A DNA stretch of 51,479 nucleotides from an uncultured Tenacibaculum sp. (GCA_938041625.1 CALISK010000066.1:1-51479); one strand, 5' to 3'. Counted from the first letter of the stretch, positions 8,698-22,271 are shown. Numbers and translations are program-made. Notes: generated from the letters alone by a model not told the origin.

Positions 8698-10438
8698 AAG
8701 ATAAGTCACAAAAACCATATTGCTGAAAACTAATAAAAAATCAATCAGGCAATAAACCTAAAAAAACTATTGATAAAACAAATTGTATTAGTACAAAAAA
8801 ATCAATTCTATTTACATCTTTAAACGTTTTTATTTTTTTTTTATAAGGTTCCCCAAAACATATACGATTTACAATTCAAATAGTATAAACGGTATTAAAG
8901 AATAATGAAGTAGATAAACCTATCCATGCTATATAATTTCAACTACATATACTATAAAGTAATACATATTCACTTACAAAACAACAACTAACGGGTACCC
9001 CTGCATTAAAAATAATACCTAAAAAAAACAAATAACTAAATTTCGGCATAGTATGTGATAATTTACCATAATATAAAATATTTCTAGTTTTATACCTAGA
9101 ATATAACGTACCTGCACAAAAAAATAACATAGGAGATACTAAACTATGGCTCAATACGGAAAAAATTGCACCAGATACACCATAAGTCTTTAATACAAAA
9201 AGCCCTAATACTGTAAAATTCATATGAATTATAGAAGAATATGCTATTATTTTTTTTATATCAGTTAACCGTATTGTTAAATAACTTGCATACACTATAG
9301 AAAATAAACAAATAATTATAACATACATTGAACAAGATTCTGAATACCTAGGAAATAAATTTATAACAAGCCTTAACATACCATATGACCCGAATTTTAA
9401 TAAAATACCAGAAAGTACCATAGAACCTCCTGTAGATGCTTCTACATGTGCTTCAGGTAATCATGAATAAAAAGGAAAAATAGGTATTTTTATACCAAAA
9501 CCTAAAAAAAAACAAAACCATATTATACCCTGTAACTCTTTTGAAAAACCCATTTCCTCTATATTAAAATAAGTTCTATATACTCAAATACTATAATTAA
9601 AAGTACCTGTATAATACCTAAAAAATATAATACCAATAAGCAAAAAAAGAGAACCTAATAAAGTAAAAAATCAAAACATATAAGAAGCATGTATTTTTCT
9701 TTTCTGTGAGCCATTACGCAATAATATCAACAACATAGGAAGTAACGCACTTTCAAAACAAATATAAAAAACTAACATATTGTCTACTAAAAAAAATAGT
9801 ACAGAAATTATTTGTAATACGGTAAATAGAATAAAAGTACTTTTTATATTCTTTTGCCCTCCACGAATATCTGCATAAATACTTAAAGGGTATATAAGTA
9901 ATGCTATTAAAACAAATAAAATACAAAGACTATCTATATATAAAGTAAATTCTATTAAATTTCCTCAATAAAAATATAATTTATTAATTACTAATCAACC
10001 TTCCTTAAAATAAAAATATCAATATAATGCCCAAGTAATGCCTCAAACAACAAAAACTAAATTTAAAAGTAATAATACCATTTTATTATTTTTGATAAAA
10101 AATTCAGGTAAAATACAAACAAAACTAATGTAACATAATAACCCAAAAATGACTAAATAAATAAGATGATTAAAAACAAAAAAACTACCAAACAATAAAT
10201 GTAATACTATAGGTACTAACGACAAAAAAAAAAAAATTATAAACATATAAATATTTTTTAATTTATATTTATATTTAAATCTATTAAATCTCATAATAGA
10301 TACTATGTATATAAGAAGTAACAAATTTAGTAATGAGTATCTTAAATTTCTAAGTTGTACCTTTAAATAAGAGTAAAGATAAAACTTAAAATTTAATTCT
10401 ATATCTCTTATTTCATTATCGCTCAATTTTCTAAACAT
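8690..10438 (-). CDS. nad4: NADH dehydrogenase subunit 4
   Basis: 582 residues, somewhat longer than the usual ~490 because of a ~90-residue N-terminal region before the normal core. Diagnostic stretches: FPFYSWLPEAHVEASTGGSM then [33 protein letters not shown], and SHSLVSPMLFFCAGTLYSRY. A proton-pumping antiporter-like subunit of complex I. The start ATG 10438 overlaps the cox2 stop by 8 nt. Multiple TGA as Trp. Confidence 0.95.
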
Positions 10439-11177
10439 AATTTAAATAAGTAAAATAACTATAATTATTAAGCCCTTTATCTAGACTCAAAGCTCTACGT
10501 CAATCAAAATAAGTAGTTATTTGTACAGTTATCGGCATAAAACCATGCTCTACACCACAAAGTTCACTACACATTCCACTAAAAAAACCTAAGGTAGTAG
10601 GGGTTATTTCTTTTATATTTACACGACCTGGTATTGCATCTACTTTTATACCAAAACTCGGAAGTGCCCAGCTATGATTAACATCGTTTGATGTTATATA
10701 AAAAGTACTTTTAACACCAACAGGTAGTATTAATGCTTGATCTGTTTCTAATAATCTCATTAAATCTTTATACCTGATATCACCATCTTTTGGATTAAAT
10801 AAATTACTCGTGTGTTTATAATGTATACCAGGAGCTATTGTTTCATATATTCAATACCATTGATTTGCTACAACACGTACTATATTATAAGTAGTTTTAT
10901 TTATATTTTCTTCAAAATATAATAAAGCTAAAGAAGGTAACATAAAAGATAATATAAAAAAACAAGGTACTAATGTTCAAAATATTTCTAAAGGCGCGTT
11001 GTGTGTTATTTGATATTGTTCGATTTTTTTCTCTTTTAAATAATGTATTCTAAAAAAATACGAAGTTAATATAAAAACTATAAAAACAACTAAAAATATT
11101 AAAGTTAAATTTTTTAATAAAAAATTATGTACATGTATAATATTTTGTAACGAATAATCTGTAATAGGTAAAATCAT
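10431..11177 (-). CDS. cox2: Cytochrome c oxidase subunit 2
   Basis: 248 residues. Two N-terminal helices, then the cupredoxin domain. Present: VVANQWYWIYE, DVNHSWALPSFGIKVDAIPG and the CuA ligand loop MCSELCGVEHGFMPI (C, C, H, M). A free-standing gene; in Acanthamoeba cox1 and cox2 share one frame, but here they are over 36 kb apart. An 8-nt overlap joins it to nad4. Confidence 0.96.
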
Positions 11178-11266
11178 ATATTTTTGTATTATATATATAT
11201 ATATTATTTCTCTCTACGAAAAATTTGTAAACGGCTCTATTACCTACCGAATACACTATTAATTAC

Positions 11267-11923
11267 TTAAATAGTAAAAAGTAAAAAAATAAATATAACA
11301 TAAATAAATAAAAAAATAAATAAGAATACAAATAAAATAAATAAGTACAATAAAATAAAATCTTTATTACTACCTAAAAAAAAATCTTTATTACTATCTA
11401 AAAAAAAATGTATATAATAAAAAGAACAACTTAAAGTATATAAATTCAATAACAAAATAAAACCAAAAAAGCCTAAAGTATTTCAATAATTAACTATAAA
11501 AACAATGCTTCAAATAAAACATAAAGGAGGACTAATAAAAAATAAACATAAACCAATAAATATTACTTTACAAAAAAAATAACCTATATAATAGATATTC
11601 CTATAAACTAATAATATAAAAGATGAATTATACCGTAAACTATACAATACAGGAAGCATACCTAAAAAAAATAAATATAATTTATAATGTAAGTATGAAT
11701 AAAAAAGGTCTTCAAAGTAAACAAAAAAAAAATACTCAACTAAAAAATAATAATGCGAAACAAAAAATAACTGCTCAGTAATTAAGCATACGAAATCCTT
11801 TCACTTTATAAAAGCAATGTTAAATACCCACAAAATAAACAAACGTACAATCATCAGAAGTACAAGACTTCCAAAAAAAGCAACCATTAAAAAAGCAACA
11901 AGTCAACCCAATAAAAGCTCCAT
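11267..11923 (-). CDS. orf218, very hydrophobic membrane protein
   Basis: 218 residues, ATG 11923 directly after the nad1 stop (TAG at 11924), ending 90 bp before cox2. Almost entirely hydrophobic (F, L, I, Y) with about five or six predicted membrane helices. It contains a short internal repeat (DSNKDF, GSNKDF, near 11385) and a low-complexity LFIFLFIYVIF end. Several TGA as Trp. No family recognised. Its placement between nad1 and cox2 favours a respiratory membrane role, by inference only. Confidence 0.7.
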
Positions 11924-12892
11924 CTAATAACCAGAAATACCTAAAGTTAACACAATTACATATACAATAACAAAACCTAAGGCTAAAGGTAAAAATATTT
12001 TTCAGCCTAAACGCATTAATTGATCGTAACGATAACGAGGTAAACTACCTCGTACTCAAATAAAAAAACTTAATAATAAAAGTATTTTTATTATATAAAA
12101 AAAATTAAAATTAAACGAAAAAAAATATCATCCACCAAAAAAAAAAATAACATTTACACAACAAACACCTATGATATTTAAATATTCTGCTAAAAAAAAA
12201 AAACCAAAAGTCATTGCCGAATACTCAACATTATAACCCGAAACTAATTCAGCTTCTGCCTCAGGCAAATCAAAAGGTGGTCTATTAGTTTCTGCTAAAC
12301 AAGATATAATAAACAACAAAAATAAAGGAAAAAAGGGTATAAAATATCAAATATTATGATTATATTGCATAAAAATAATATTAGAAAAATTTATAGTTTT
12401 AGTAGATATTATAATACTTATTAAGATCAAACCAATAGATACCTCATACGCTATTATTTGAGCTGCGGATCTTAAAGAACCTAAAAAAGCATATTTAGAA
12501 TTACTTGACCAACCTGCTATAATAATACCATAAGTACCTAAAGATGAAACTGCAAAAAAGTATAACAAACTGATATTTAAGTCTGAATTAACCCAAAAAC
12601 TATTAAAAGGTAAAATAGCCCAATGAAGTAAACTTAAAAATAAAGTAACTATAGGTGCTGCTAAAAATAAAAATTTGTTAGACAATGCTGGTATTATAGT
12701 TTCTTTTAAAATAAGTTTTATAGCATCTGCTATTGGTTGTAAAAGACCAAAAAAACCTACAACATTAGGACCTCGTCGTCGTTGAAGAGAACCTAATATT
12801 TTACGCTCAAGTAAAATAGTAAAAGCTACCATAAGAAGTAAAAATATTATTACTGTAAAACATTTTAATAAATGACAAATAAAACTAAACAT
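11924..12892 (-). CDS. nad1: NADH dehydrogenase subunit 1
   Basis: 322 residues, normal length. Motifs: [54 protein letters not shown], and [20 protein letters not shown] followed by GYNVEYSAM. Membrane subunit at the quinone chamber of complex I. An 8-nt overlap with nad11 upstream; the stop abuts the start of orf218. Confidence 0.97.
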
Positions 12893-14510
12893 AAAGAATT
12901 TCTTTTAAATTAAAGTGTATATTTTTTGAAAAAATAGAAGCATTTTGCGTTAAATAGTTTAGTTTTTGTATAAATAAATTATTGTATAAATTTTTTTTGA
13001 TTATATTTATAGGATAATTAAAAATGTAGCTAATAATTGTTTTTATATTTATATTAAAGACTTTATTTGTATAAATATAATTATTATTATTAGTTATATT
13101 CTTATAATAATAATTTAATGATTTTTTTTTTATATTTTTATTTATTTTTTTTTTATTAAATACTATATTATAACCTTTTTTTTTACTAAATATATTTAAT
13201 GTACTCTTTAAATTATATACCTTTGATATAAATTTACATAAATACAAAGATAAGCTATTTAAAACTTTTCAACTAATTTTACAAAGTTTAGGTGGATATA
13301 AAGCTGCAGCTGCTCTTTGTAAAAACCCAAAAATATTTAAATATTTACTATCTTGTTCAGTGAATAACAAACTAGGCAATATTACATTTATATTTACATT
13401 AGGTGTATAATAACCTTGGTATATACTAAATGTATCCAATTTAAGTTTAAAATAAGTATTTATCATATAATAAATACCTTTTTTATTTTGTTTAGATCTA
13501 TTTCATATATTTAATTCAAATGAATTTATACTAGTAATAGATTTAAATATTAATATAAAATTTTCATAAAAATTTATGTTAGAATTTCCATAAATACTAC
13601 TATTATTATATAAAGTATTTCATTTTATTATAAAAAGCTTTTTATAATAAAAATTATTTCTATGTATATAATTTTTGTCTATATTTTTTATTAAATTTAG
13701 TACATTAAAAGTATTTTTACGCGCTAAAATATTTTGACCCACAAAATATAAAATATTTTCTTTTATGTTTGTTATTAAAAATTTTGACTCTTTTATCATA
13801 TATTCTGATAATACAGATTTACCTTTTAATCCTAAAATTAAATCATAATATTTTAAACTTATTAAATTACCGCAAATATTATCTCACTGGTTTGATCCAA
13901 AAAAAAAAAAGTATGAACTAGATACATATTCTTTTTTTTTTAGTTTAATATTTAAAATTGGATTTTCTAATCGAAGATTTAAACCTAAAAAAAAAAAAAT
14001 TTTTATATTTTCTTTTATAGTTGTGTTTTTTATATAATTACTATAATAATCTGATAAAATTTTTTTTTTATTTTTTAATACAAAAAAACCTAAAAAATTA
14101 CAAATAATTTTTAATACAACTAAAGATTTCTCATCAATAAATTCATTTATAAAAAAAGTAAAATAATTAAAACTTTTTATACTAAAATAAAATATTTTAA
14201 TACATACTCAATAAAAACATAAAAACCAACTAGAATATATTAATATTTCTTTTTGTTTAATTAACGGTATATTAATACGCCATTTATTCATGTTAAAAAA
14301 AAAAAACCGTATTTCATTTGAGATAAATTCTCTATTAATTAAATCATTTTTAAAAGGAAGTATACGCTTAATTGCAATATTAGATACATTTATATCTATA
14401 TTACTTCCAATACAATCAAAAAAATCTATTGATTTTTTATGAATAAAAGCTCAAGGTCTTGATGCAAATGTAAAAGATTTATTAGTTAGTGCTCCTAATT
14501 TTTGTAACAT
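12885..14510 (-). CDS. nad11: NADH dehydrogenase subunit 11, molybdopterin-type half only
   Basis: 541 residues. The N-terminus ([17 protein letters not shown] then [20 protein letters not shown] and [20 protein letters not shown]) aligns with the start of the molybdopterin-like domain of the 75-kDa subunit (GALTNKPYAFTARPWEL, SIDVLDALGSNI, RILPRLNEDINEEWISD). The rest is divergent and low in complexity. The ~200-residue ferredoxin-like Fe-S half that normally precedes it is absent, and ATG 14510 lies only 8 bp after the stop of orf2522. The Fe-S half is presumably nuclear or has been split off. Confidence 0.85.
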
Positions 14511-14518
14511 TATAAAAT

Positions 14519-17500
14519 TTACCATAATTTTTTTATTATATCTAATAATGTTTTTCACATAAATTCAAAATTTTTCAATATAAAAGAAAAATAAGATTTA
14601 TTTTCCTTTAAATTTGTATAATATTCTTCTAAAATAGATAGATATTTTTTATATTTTATTTCCATTGAATTTGCATAAAACAAACCATAATCCATATAAT
14701 ACTTTATTAAACGATCACACTCCGCTAAATGATTTAACAATAACTCTTTTCGTTTATACCTAGAAATTATATGTAAATACTTGTTATATTCCATTTTATC
14801 CCCATTATAATAAATGTTAAACGCATTATCTACAGGTATATCTAAATTAAATTTCGCTCTAAAATATATCTCCCAAGTACAATAAGGTGGTACATTAACA
14901 TTAGTTCAATCTTTAATATTATTATAACGATTGTAATCTATATTTATAACTTTAACTATATATTCCTTCATATATTTTAAATAATAGCTACTTCCTCGGG
15001 TAGAATAAACATCATACCCTCGTCTAAATAAATAATCTTCTAAAATCTCATAACCCCCTACTAAGATATTTTTATTTGCTCAATCAATATCTAAATACTC
15101 TCAAGGTTTTGTAAACAAGAAACGCTTTTCAGCATAATAATTACTATATGTCGTAGTAAAAACATTTTTACCCCCTGATATACGCTTTAAACTAGTATAA
15201 ACACCTGATTGTTTTAAATCTCTACTTCCCTCAAAATACCCTGTAGGCAAATCATGTATAAAATTATAACGAAATAAATATTGAGCAGGATCATCTATTA
15301 TATGCACCATAAAAAAGAAAGGCGCTAGAATTACTAATCACAGAAAAGGATTATGTGATGTAAGAATTTCTTGAAATGTAGAGTAGCGCGGTAAAGGGTC
15401 ATCATAACTTGCTTTAACAAACTCTTTTTTTTTTTTTTTTATATCACTTTTTAAATTAACCATTCAATCATTTCTAAAATAATTTAATATTAACTTCGTA
15501 TGATCTTGTTCAAACGGTTTAATAAAAAAACTATCTAATATAGAAAGTATTAAAATGAAAGAAAAAGGCCATCATATTATATGAAAATTTACAAGAAAAA
15601 CACCCGGACAATACATAATAATATATATAAAGATAAAATAAAATAAATATTTAAGTAAACGTATTCATTTATAACGATTGTACTCTTTATGAGATTTTAT
15701 ATAAAACCTACGAGGCGAAAAGGCTATAAAACTGAAATTTTTTTCATACTTTCTTTTATTTTTTAATATAAAAGGATTTGTTAAGATAGCATCCTTTGTA
15801 TACCTTAAAAGATCTTCTCCTGCTACTATTTCTTCATCATAATAAAACTCATAGTAATGTGAATCTAACAATCTATTAAAACTTACATTAGCTATAGAAT
15901 TAGTAAAAACACCACCATCTACCAATGCACTTTCTAAATCCCCATCAAAATATAATTTTTTCACAACATCTCAAGTCAATATTGTTCTGCCCTTCATCGC
16001 TTTTCAAAATTTAGTACGAAAACGTCCCTGAAGTTTAAAAACTTCAATATAACTTTTTCAGTGAAAAAACCTATTGTATAACTTTGAACGCTTAGAATTT
16101 ACTGTAAAATATTTTACCGCATCGTAATCGAAGTCCGCACTATATGTAAAAGATCGTAATCTTGTATTATAAAGTTTTTGTGCTACATATCTACTATACA
16201 ATGTATCTTCATTATTTTTATTTTTATAAATATATTTTTTTTTCGCATTGTTCTCGTCAATCAATAAAATTCTACCTTCAATATCATATCGAAATGCAAA
16301 CTTAAGCTTCATTTTCTTATCATATTGTTTTTTTAAATAATTATACCTAAATCTATTTTTTGCAAAATCTTTTTGTAACTCCACGTATAAATTATAAATA
16401 TTTTCTTTTTGAAGTAATGCATGATTTGATGTAAATGAATTTAATGCTTTTTTTGATGAAAATGAATTTAATACATGATTTCATGTAAATTTATTTCCAT
16501 CAAAATAAGTTTTTAAAATATCTACAGTATTTTCTTTATTTTTTACATATAAATTATATACCTTTTGTTTCTTTATAGATAATTTTATATTTTTACGTAA
16601 ATTATTTTTTAATAAAAATAAATTTCAAGATTTTTTATAATAATGCGTATAATCCATACTAACATTACTAAATTGTATATAATTATTAGATTTTATATTT
16701 AAAACTACCGGAAATATATTTATTTTACGATCTATATTATATTTAATACGTTCTATTTTTTTTTTATAAGCCAAATCTTTTATATAATTTAATTTAGTAC
16801 TCCTTGAAAATTTTTTACTAGAATGGTTATTTCACTTATAATTTTTTAACATATTCAAATCAAAAGGCTTTTTTTCTTTTAAACCCTTTATAACATAAGG
16901 TAAAAAATAAATACCTTTTGCATATTCTTCTTTTGTAAACGTAACAGGTACATTTACATAAAGGTTCTCCGTTTTGTTATCTTTCGCGTTTAACACTTCA
17001 GAGTACTTTTTCTTAATAAACTGAGGCGTATAACGATGAGTACTAATAAACTTAGACGTAACAACAGAACCCTTAATATACGAAGACATATAAGGAGAAA
17101 TAAACGACCATACAGTACCTCCTCATGTTAGTTTTTTTTTAGTTTGAGTACGCTTTTTTTTCTTAGGTAGTTTAACAGACGACCTTAATAAGACTGGCAG
17201 AGGCTCCACATACTTACCACGATGTATACAAAATCTTCAATTATTTTCTAAAAAATCAATCTCATCTTCATAAAAAATATTACTATTTTCACGAAATCAA
17301 TATCGGCGTTCTATATTATTTTTAAATTCCATTAATCATGGTAATGACATAAGAGCCATACGATAACTTCATATAGGTACTTTATTATTTATTACATTAA
17401 AAACATTTCTACCTCCAGAATAAATTTGGTTTCCAAATAAACCAGACCATAAAAAAGTACCAGGCTCTTTAAACTGATTTATTGTTATAAGTTTTTCACT

Positions 17501-20500
17501 GCTTTTTATATTAAGTGTTTTTGTTTTTTTTTCACCACTATACCAAAATTTTATAATACCTTCATATAAATTATAATAAAGCAATACTAAAAATCAAAGC
17601 TCTGGGTAATCAAAGTTTTTTAGATTCAATTTTAAATTCTCATCCGGTTTTTTAAAAACTACAGTACCTCTAATAAAAAAAGAAAAAAAATTAATATAAG
17701 ATTTAATTTTAAATTTTAATAATATTTTTTTTCTTTTTTTTATTTCTTTGTTTGTTTGTCTTATTCTTTTATTTTTTAATTTTTTTGGTTCACTACGATG
17801 AGCATACCCTATTTTCATTGTATAATATATAATTTTTATAGTCTCATATAAAGACGCATGCTCTGTATACTCTGAAATATATATAGCTCGATAAACACTT
17901 TGAATATCATCAATATACTCTTTGTAATCCGCAAAAAAATAAGCAACACCCATTGTCTGTATATTATTTATTAAATTTTCGGCAATTTCTCGGAATTTAG
18001 CTCTTATTGTATTATCACTTACCTTTGAGTGTACCCTTCTAAATACATGATCTGCATTACCATACTTTGACATAGCCTCTCTAAATTCAAATTGATCTCG
18101 ATTAGTAAACTCTGGAAACAATGCAAGTATTTCAGCTCAAACAAATACAGGCTTTAATGATACAAAACCACGTAATAAAAAATCCGTTAATATAAACTGA
18201 TGTATCTTTAGAAAAACATCATATTCAAATATATAAGGCCAAAAAGTATATTTATACTTTTCAAGCATACTTAAATTATCCCAATAATGTCTTTCTAATT
18301 CTTTTTGTTTATAGTAATCTAAAATATATTCAAATTCAGGTACATATACTCGACGTCAAGGATTACTAAAAATTACATCGTGTTTATAATTATTTATATA
18401 TTTCTTTAAATCCGGATAAGTAGTTCAAACACCTTTTTTGTAATTATTAATGATTACAGAATGAGAATAATAAGATATTTTATGTAGTAAACCTGGTAGT
18501 TTTCCCCTACACTTAATCTTACCTTTCTTTTTTCTATAATCTTCTAATTTAATAATAAATAAAATATGTAAAGGTATAAATTTTATTTCTAAATAAAATT
18601 TTTTTATTATATATATTAATTTATGTACAAAACGCTTTAATGCTGTTTTTTCATAAAAATATATATAAAGTATAACTCACGTTAATACATTATTTATTTT
18701 TATTATATATATTAATTTATGTACAAAATGCTTTAATGCCTTTTTTTCATAAAAATATATATAAAGTATAACTCACGTTAATACATTATTTATCCCTGTT
18801 CATATATTAATTATATTTATGCTTATATATTTTACTAATTTATCTATTTTTCATCTTTTTTTTAAAACATAACCAAAAAAAGATGAAAAATAATATGTAC
18901 CTACTAATGTCTTATTATAAATATATATACATATAAATTTTACTCTACTCTTATACCAAACATACCTGTTACTTATTCGATAAACATAAATAGTATTCCG
19001 AAAAAATACTTTTAAACTATCTAGTAAAGAAGTGCTAGGAGTTCCATCTATTATTTCATTTTTTATTTCCTTTTTCATTTCGTTTTTTAACTCATATTTT
19101 TCTTTTCTATTTACTATATCAATATATTTACTAACTGTGTTTTTTGAAATAAAAAAAAATAGTATAGGTATAAATTTAGGTAAAATAGGACCTATACTAT
19201 TTTTTTTTATTTTAGTTATACTATTAATATAAAAAAAGGAAATAAAAAATGAAATAAAAAACGAAATTTTACGAAAAAAAAAAGTGTATTTACGAGATAT
19301 TCAACCTCTACGTAAATTTAAATATTTTTTAAATTTAAAAAAATATTTAAAATCCGAAGTAAATAGACTCTTTCCTTTTATACTATTTTTTTTTTTTCCA
19401 ATATAAATAAAATAAAAATTGATAGGTAATAATATATATTTAAAAAAATATAATATAAATATAAAAGTAAAAATTAACATAAACATATGTAAAAAAAAAA
19501 AAAATCATACCAAATAACTCGAAGATCGAAATAATCTTCGACTAATCTCATTATTAAACTTTTTTAAACTTGTAAGATAATTATCTCTTATATAATTATC
19601 TTTTATATAAAAAGATTTCTTTAGAAAATTATAATGTTCTGAAAATTTACTATCTAAATCTAAATATAAAAAATCTCTTTTTTTTTTTAAAAAAGTTTCG
19701 GTAAACAATAAAGACTCGTTCGATACAGTAGTCGTTAATGGACACCCATCTTCCTTTAAATATTTATCTTTTATATACTTAGAAGTTCATGTCATATTCT
19801 TCTTATAAAAAATATCAAGAAAATCATTAGATTTTTTAAAAAATCAAGAACCAAAATAAGTATTAGAATCTAACTTATAATATTTAGGTTTGTTAATAAT
19901 AATCTCTGACCAAATAGAAGATACCAATGGATTATATTTTTTAAAAATATATTGTTTATACAACATAGCCTCTTCAGCGATTCAATTTAACCGCATTCGT
20001 TGTGATGTTAACCCGTAAAACCCATCTTTAGTGATAGATAATCTATTACCAGTACCCTTATCCAAGTATTCTTTTATAAAAGATTTAATTCAATGATCTG
20101 GTAACATCATATTTGGATATCGCGGATATGCTACCATAAAAGTATCTCACAATATACGACGTCAGGTAATTTTCTCTCCATTAAAACGCTTTTCCAAAAT
20201 AACAGGGTCCACTTGAAATGAAGGAAAAGTGGGCTCAATATAAATAGCCTTTTGTCATAATTGTAAATACGAATAATGATTCGCATCTTTTCTAAATAAT
20301 ACTTTATTTTTGTCATTAAATGGTCCATAATAATCATTTTTTTTGATTATATAATCAAAAATATACTCATCATTATGATAAACAAAAGTTTTATCATAAT
20401 AAAATTTACTATTAAAAAAATAGCTATGAAATCAAGATCCTTCAAAAAAGAAAGTATTATCTACATAGTTATTATCTACTGCATACAATTCTGCTCCTGA

Positions 20501-22087
20501 TCGATAATAATTATTTAATGCTCCTGACCCTAAGTCGTAAATAAATTCTGGTATATACCTAGAAAAAAATCCATAAACATTTCCTGCTCAGTTTTTAAAG
20601 CCTCATAACGAACTAAAACTTAATGGATAAGCCTTATCAGTATATGACCCTCAAACGGAACCTACAAGTCAATCGAAATGAGATATTCTTAAGTAATGCC
20701 CTAAAAAGTGTGCCAGCCCTCAAGATCGTGTTAGAAAAGGATCCCATCCTGGTTCCCCTGTAAACAGTAACTGATTCCAATATTTCATACCATCCAACGT
20801 AGACGGTGGCCAGTAAGCCTCAGAAGCCCCTAAAAGGTGAAATGCTCAATAAAAACCGACTAGACCTGTTAATCAATCTAAATCTAGTGGAGATCATGAT
20901 AGCGTAAATCAGAGATCTGGTAAAAATCATGTATTAGGTGATAATATATCAAAACCTCTAGGAGCACCATATTTAAAATTATTTCTATGCATTAACTCTA
21001 TATCATGCTTTGAATAATTTTGTATTTCACTACCATGTATCGTACTAAATTTATGCTCCCTAAATAAATAATGTTTGCCTTCTACATTTTTTATATTTTT
21101 TATTCAATTCAAATCATATTTATTTCCAGTATTATAATTAATATTGTTTACATTATAAATTATATCGATATTATCATCAACATTATTATGTTCAGCTCCT
21201 GCTAATAACCTGTTAATGCGAATATCTTCTGGATCGGTTAAAACCCTCATATACGGGTACTGTTGAACTTTACCTTCTATAAACCCATTAGTACGACCTA
21301 AAAGCTCCCTGTCTAACTCCTCTACTGTAGGTACATGTTCTCTAATAACATCGTTAGTTCTAGAAAATATTGGAAAATCAGACATAGGCCTGTCAGTAAC
21401 CTGAAAACCTACTTTACCATAACTTGTAAGTATTGACTCCAAAAGTGACGTATCTAAAGGTAAACTATAATAATTTCCAGCTTTATCTCCTTGGACGTTA
21501 ATTAACAAACCTAAAAGAGCAGAAGTTCGTGTTCAATCATCAATAGCCTCTACCTTATCTAGTGTAAGATCTTTATCAAATAAGATCTTAATACCATAAG
21601 AATTATAAAAAGAACTATACTTAGAATTAAACTTTTTAAGAAGATTAGCATTAGGCTCCTCTCAAAGACTATTTAAAGGGTACCATCGTTTTCACTCTTC
21701 TGTTTTTTTTATAAGTTCTATAATATTATGCTTTTTCAATATAGCTAAAAGATTATGTTTTTTATAATATAATATATCAAGTGCTTCCAACAAGGGTAAA
21801 TTTAAATTAGTTCACTTTTTTTGTTCCTCAAAATAATTTTCTTTGATACTTAATGTTTCTAAAAATAATAAATTCTGAGAAGCTAAACGCGCTTTCTCAT
21901 CATAGACGAATAATTTATTTAAAACAAATAAGTCTGACTCTAAAATATAGCTAAATGCTAAAAAAAAATAAATATATATATACTCTGTAATTACAGCAAA
22001 ATAAGATAGAAATAAATTCATAATCAAAGATATCATAGTTAAGTTTAGATTCACAAGAATTAAGTTTAAGGACAGCATCGCTGACAT
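14519..22087 (-). CDS. orf2522, giant membrane-associated protein of unknown function
   Basis: ATG 22087 to TAA 14519: 2,523 codons in one frame if TGA is Trp. All large TGA-free segments fall in the same frame, and the gap segments I translated are open. Residues 1-70 are hydrophobic helices. Residues ~360-550 (about 21000-20430) are striking: WFLPDLWFTLSWSPLDLDWL, GLVGFYWAFHLLGASEAYW and GEPGWDPFLTRSWGLAHFLG. Further hydrophobic blocks lie near 19400, 18600-18800, 15500-15660 and 15330. Long K/N/Y-rich linkers alternate with better-composed segments such as NRDQFEFREAMSKYGNADHV. I recognise no polymerase, transposase or ribosomal motif. Its place between nad5 and nad11 suggests an inner-membrane complex subunit, as with the large ciliate ymf proteins, but plasmid origin is possible. 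Confidence 0.85.
18606..18797. repeat. In-frame 96-bp tandem duplication inside orf2522
   Basis: Two copies of a 96-bp unit start near 18606 and 18702 with few differences. They encode a duplicated 32-residue segment (NNVLTWVILYIYFYEK then ALK.FVHKLIYIIK). Because the period is a multiple of 3, the giant frame survives, which supports purifying selection on it. Confidence 0.9.
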
Positions 22088-22210
22088 GTTTAAGTAATTT
22101 TAAAGACTACCAAACGGTGGATTGTTTAAGTAATTTTAAAGACTACCAAACGGTGGATTGTTTAAGTAATTTTAAAGACTACCAAACACTGAATTGTTCT
22201 AGTAATTTTA
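22088..22210. repeat. 36-bp tandem repeats upstream of orf2522
   Basis: Units begin at 22088, 22124 and 22160 (gtttaagtaattttaaagac then taccaaacggtggatt), with a fourth partial unit at about 22196 that runs into the inverted-repeat arm. The repeats start immediately next to the orf2522 ATG, so they form its 5' leader. Confidence 0.93.
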
Positions 22211-22246
22211 TTTTTTGAATTATAACCTAAAATTTACCAAAACTGT
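22202..22246. repeat. Inverted repeat, left arm
   Basis: 45 bases, the exact reverse complement of 22443-22487; similarity continues imperfectly about 20 bp further in. The arms flank trnQ and trnR. Confidence 0.95.
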
Positions 22247-22271
22247 AAGTATTGTATATCTTCTTTTAGGG

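Noticed and set aside
20131-20337. Separate small ORF within the orf2522 region
   Set aside because: Different frame from the giant ORF and from its neighbours; the giant frame is open here with TGA as Trp.
14519-22087. orf2522 as a mitochondrial plasmid DNA or RNA polymerase
   Set aside because: No polymerase motifs recognised in the translated segments; membrane-like blocks argue against it, though plasmid origin is not excluded.
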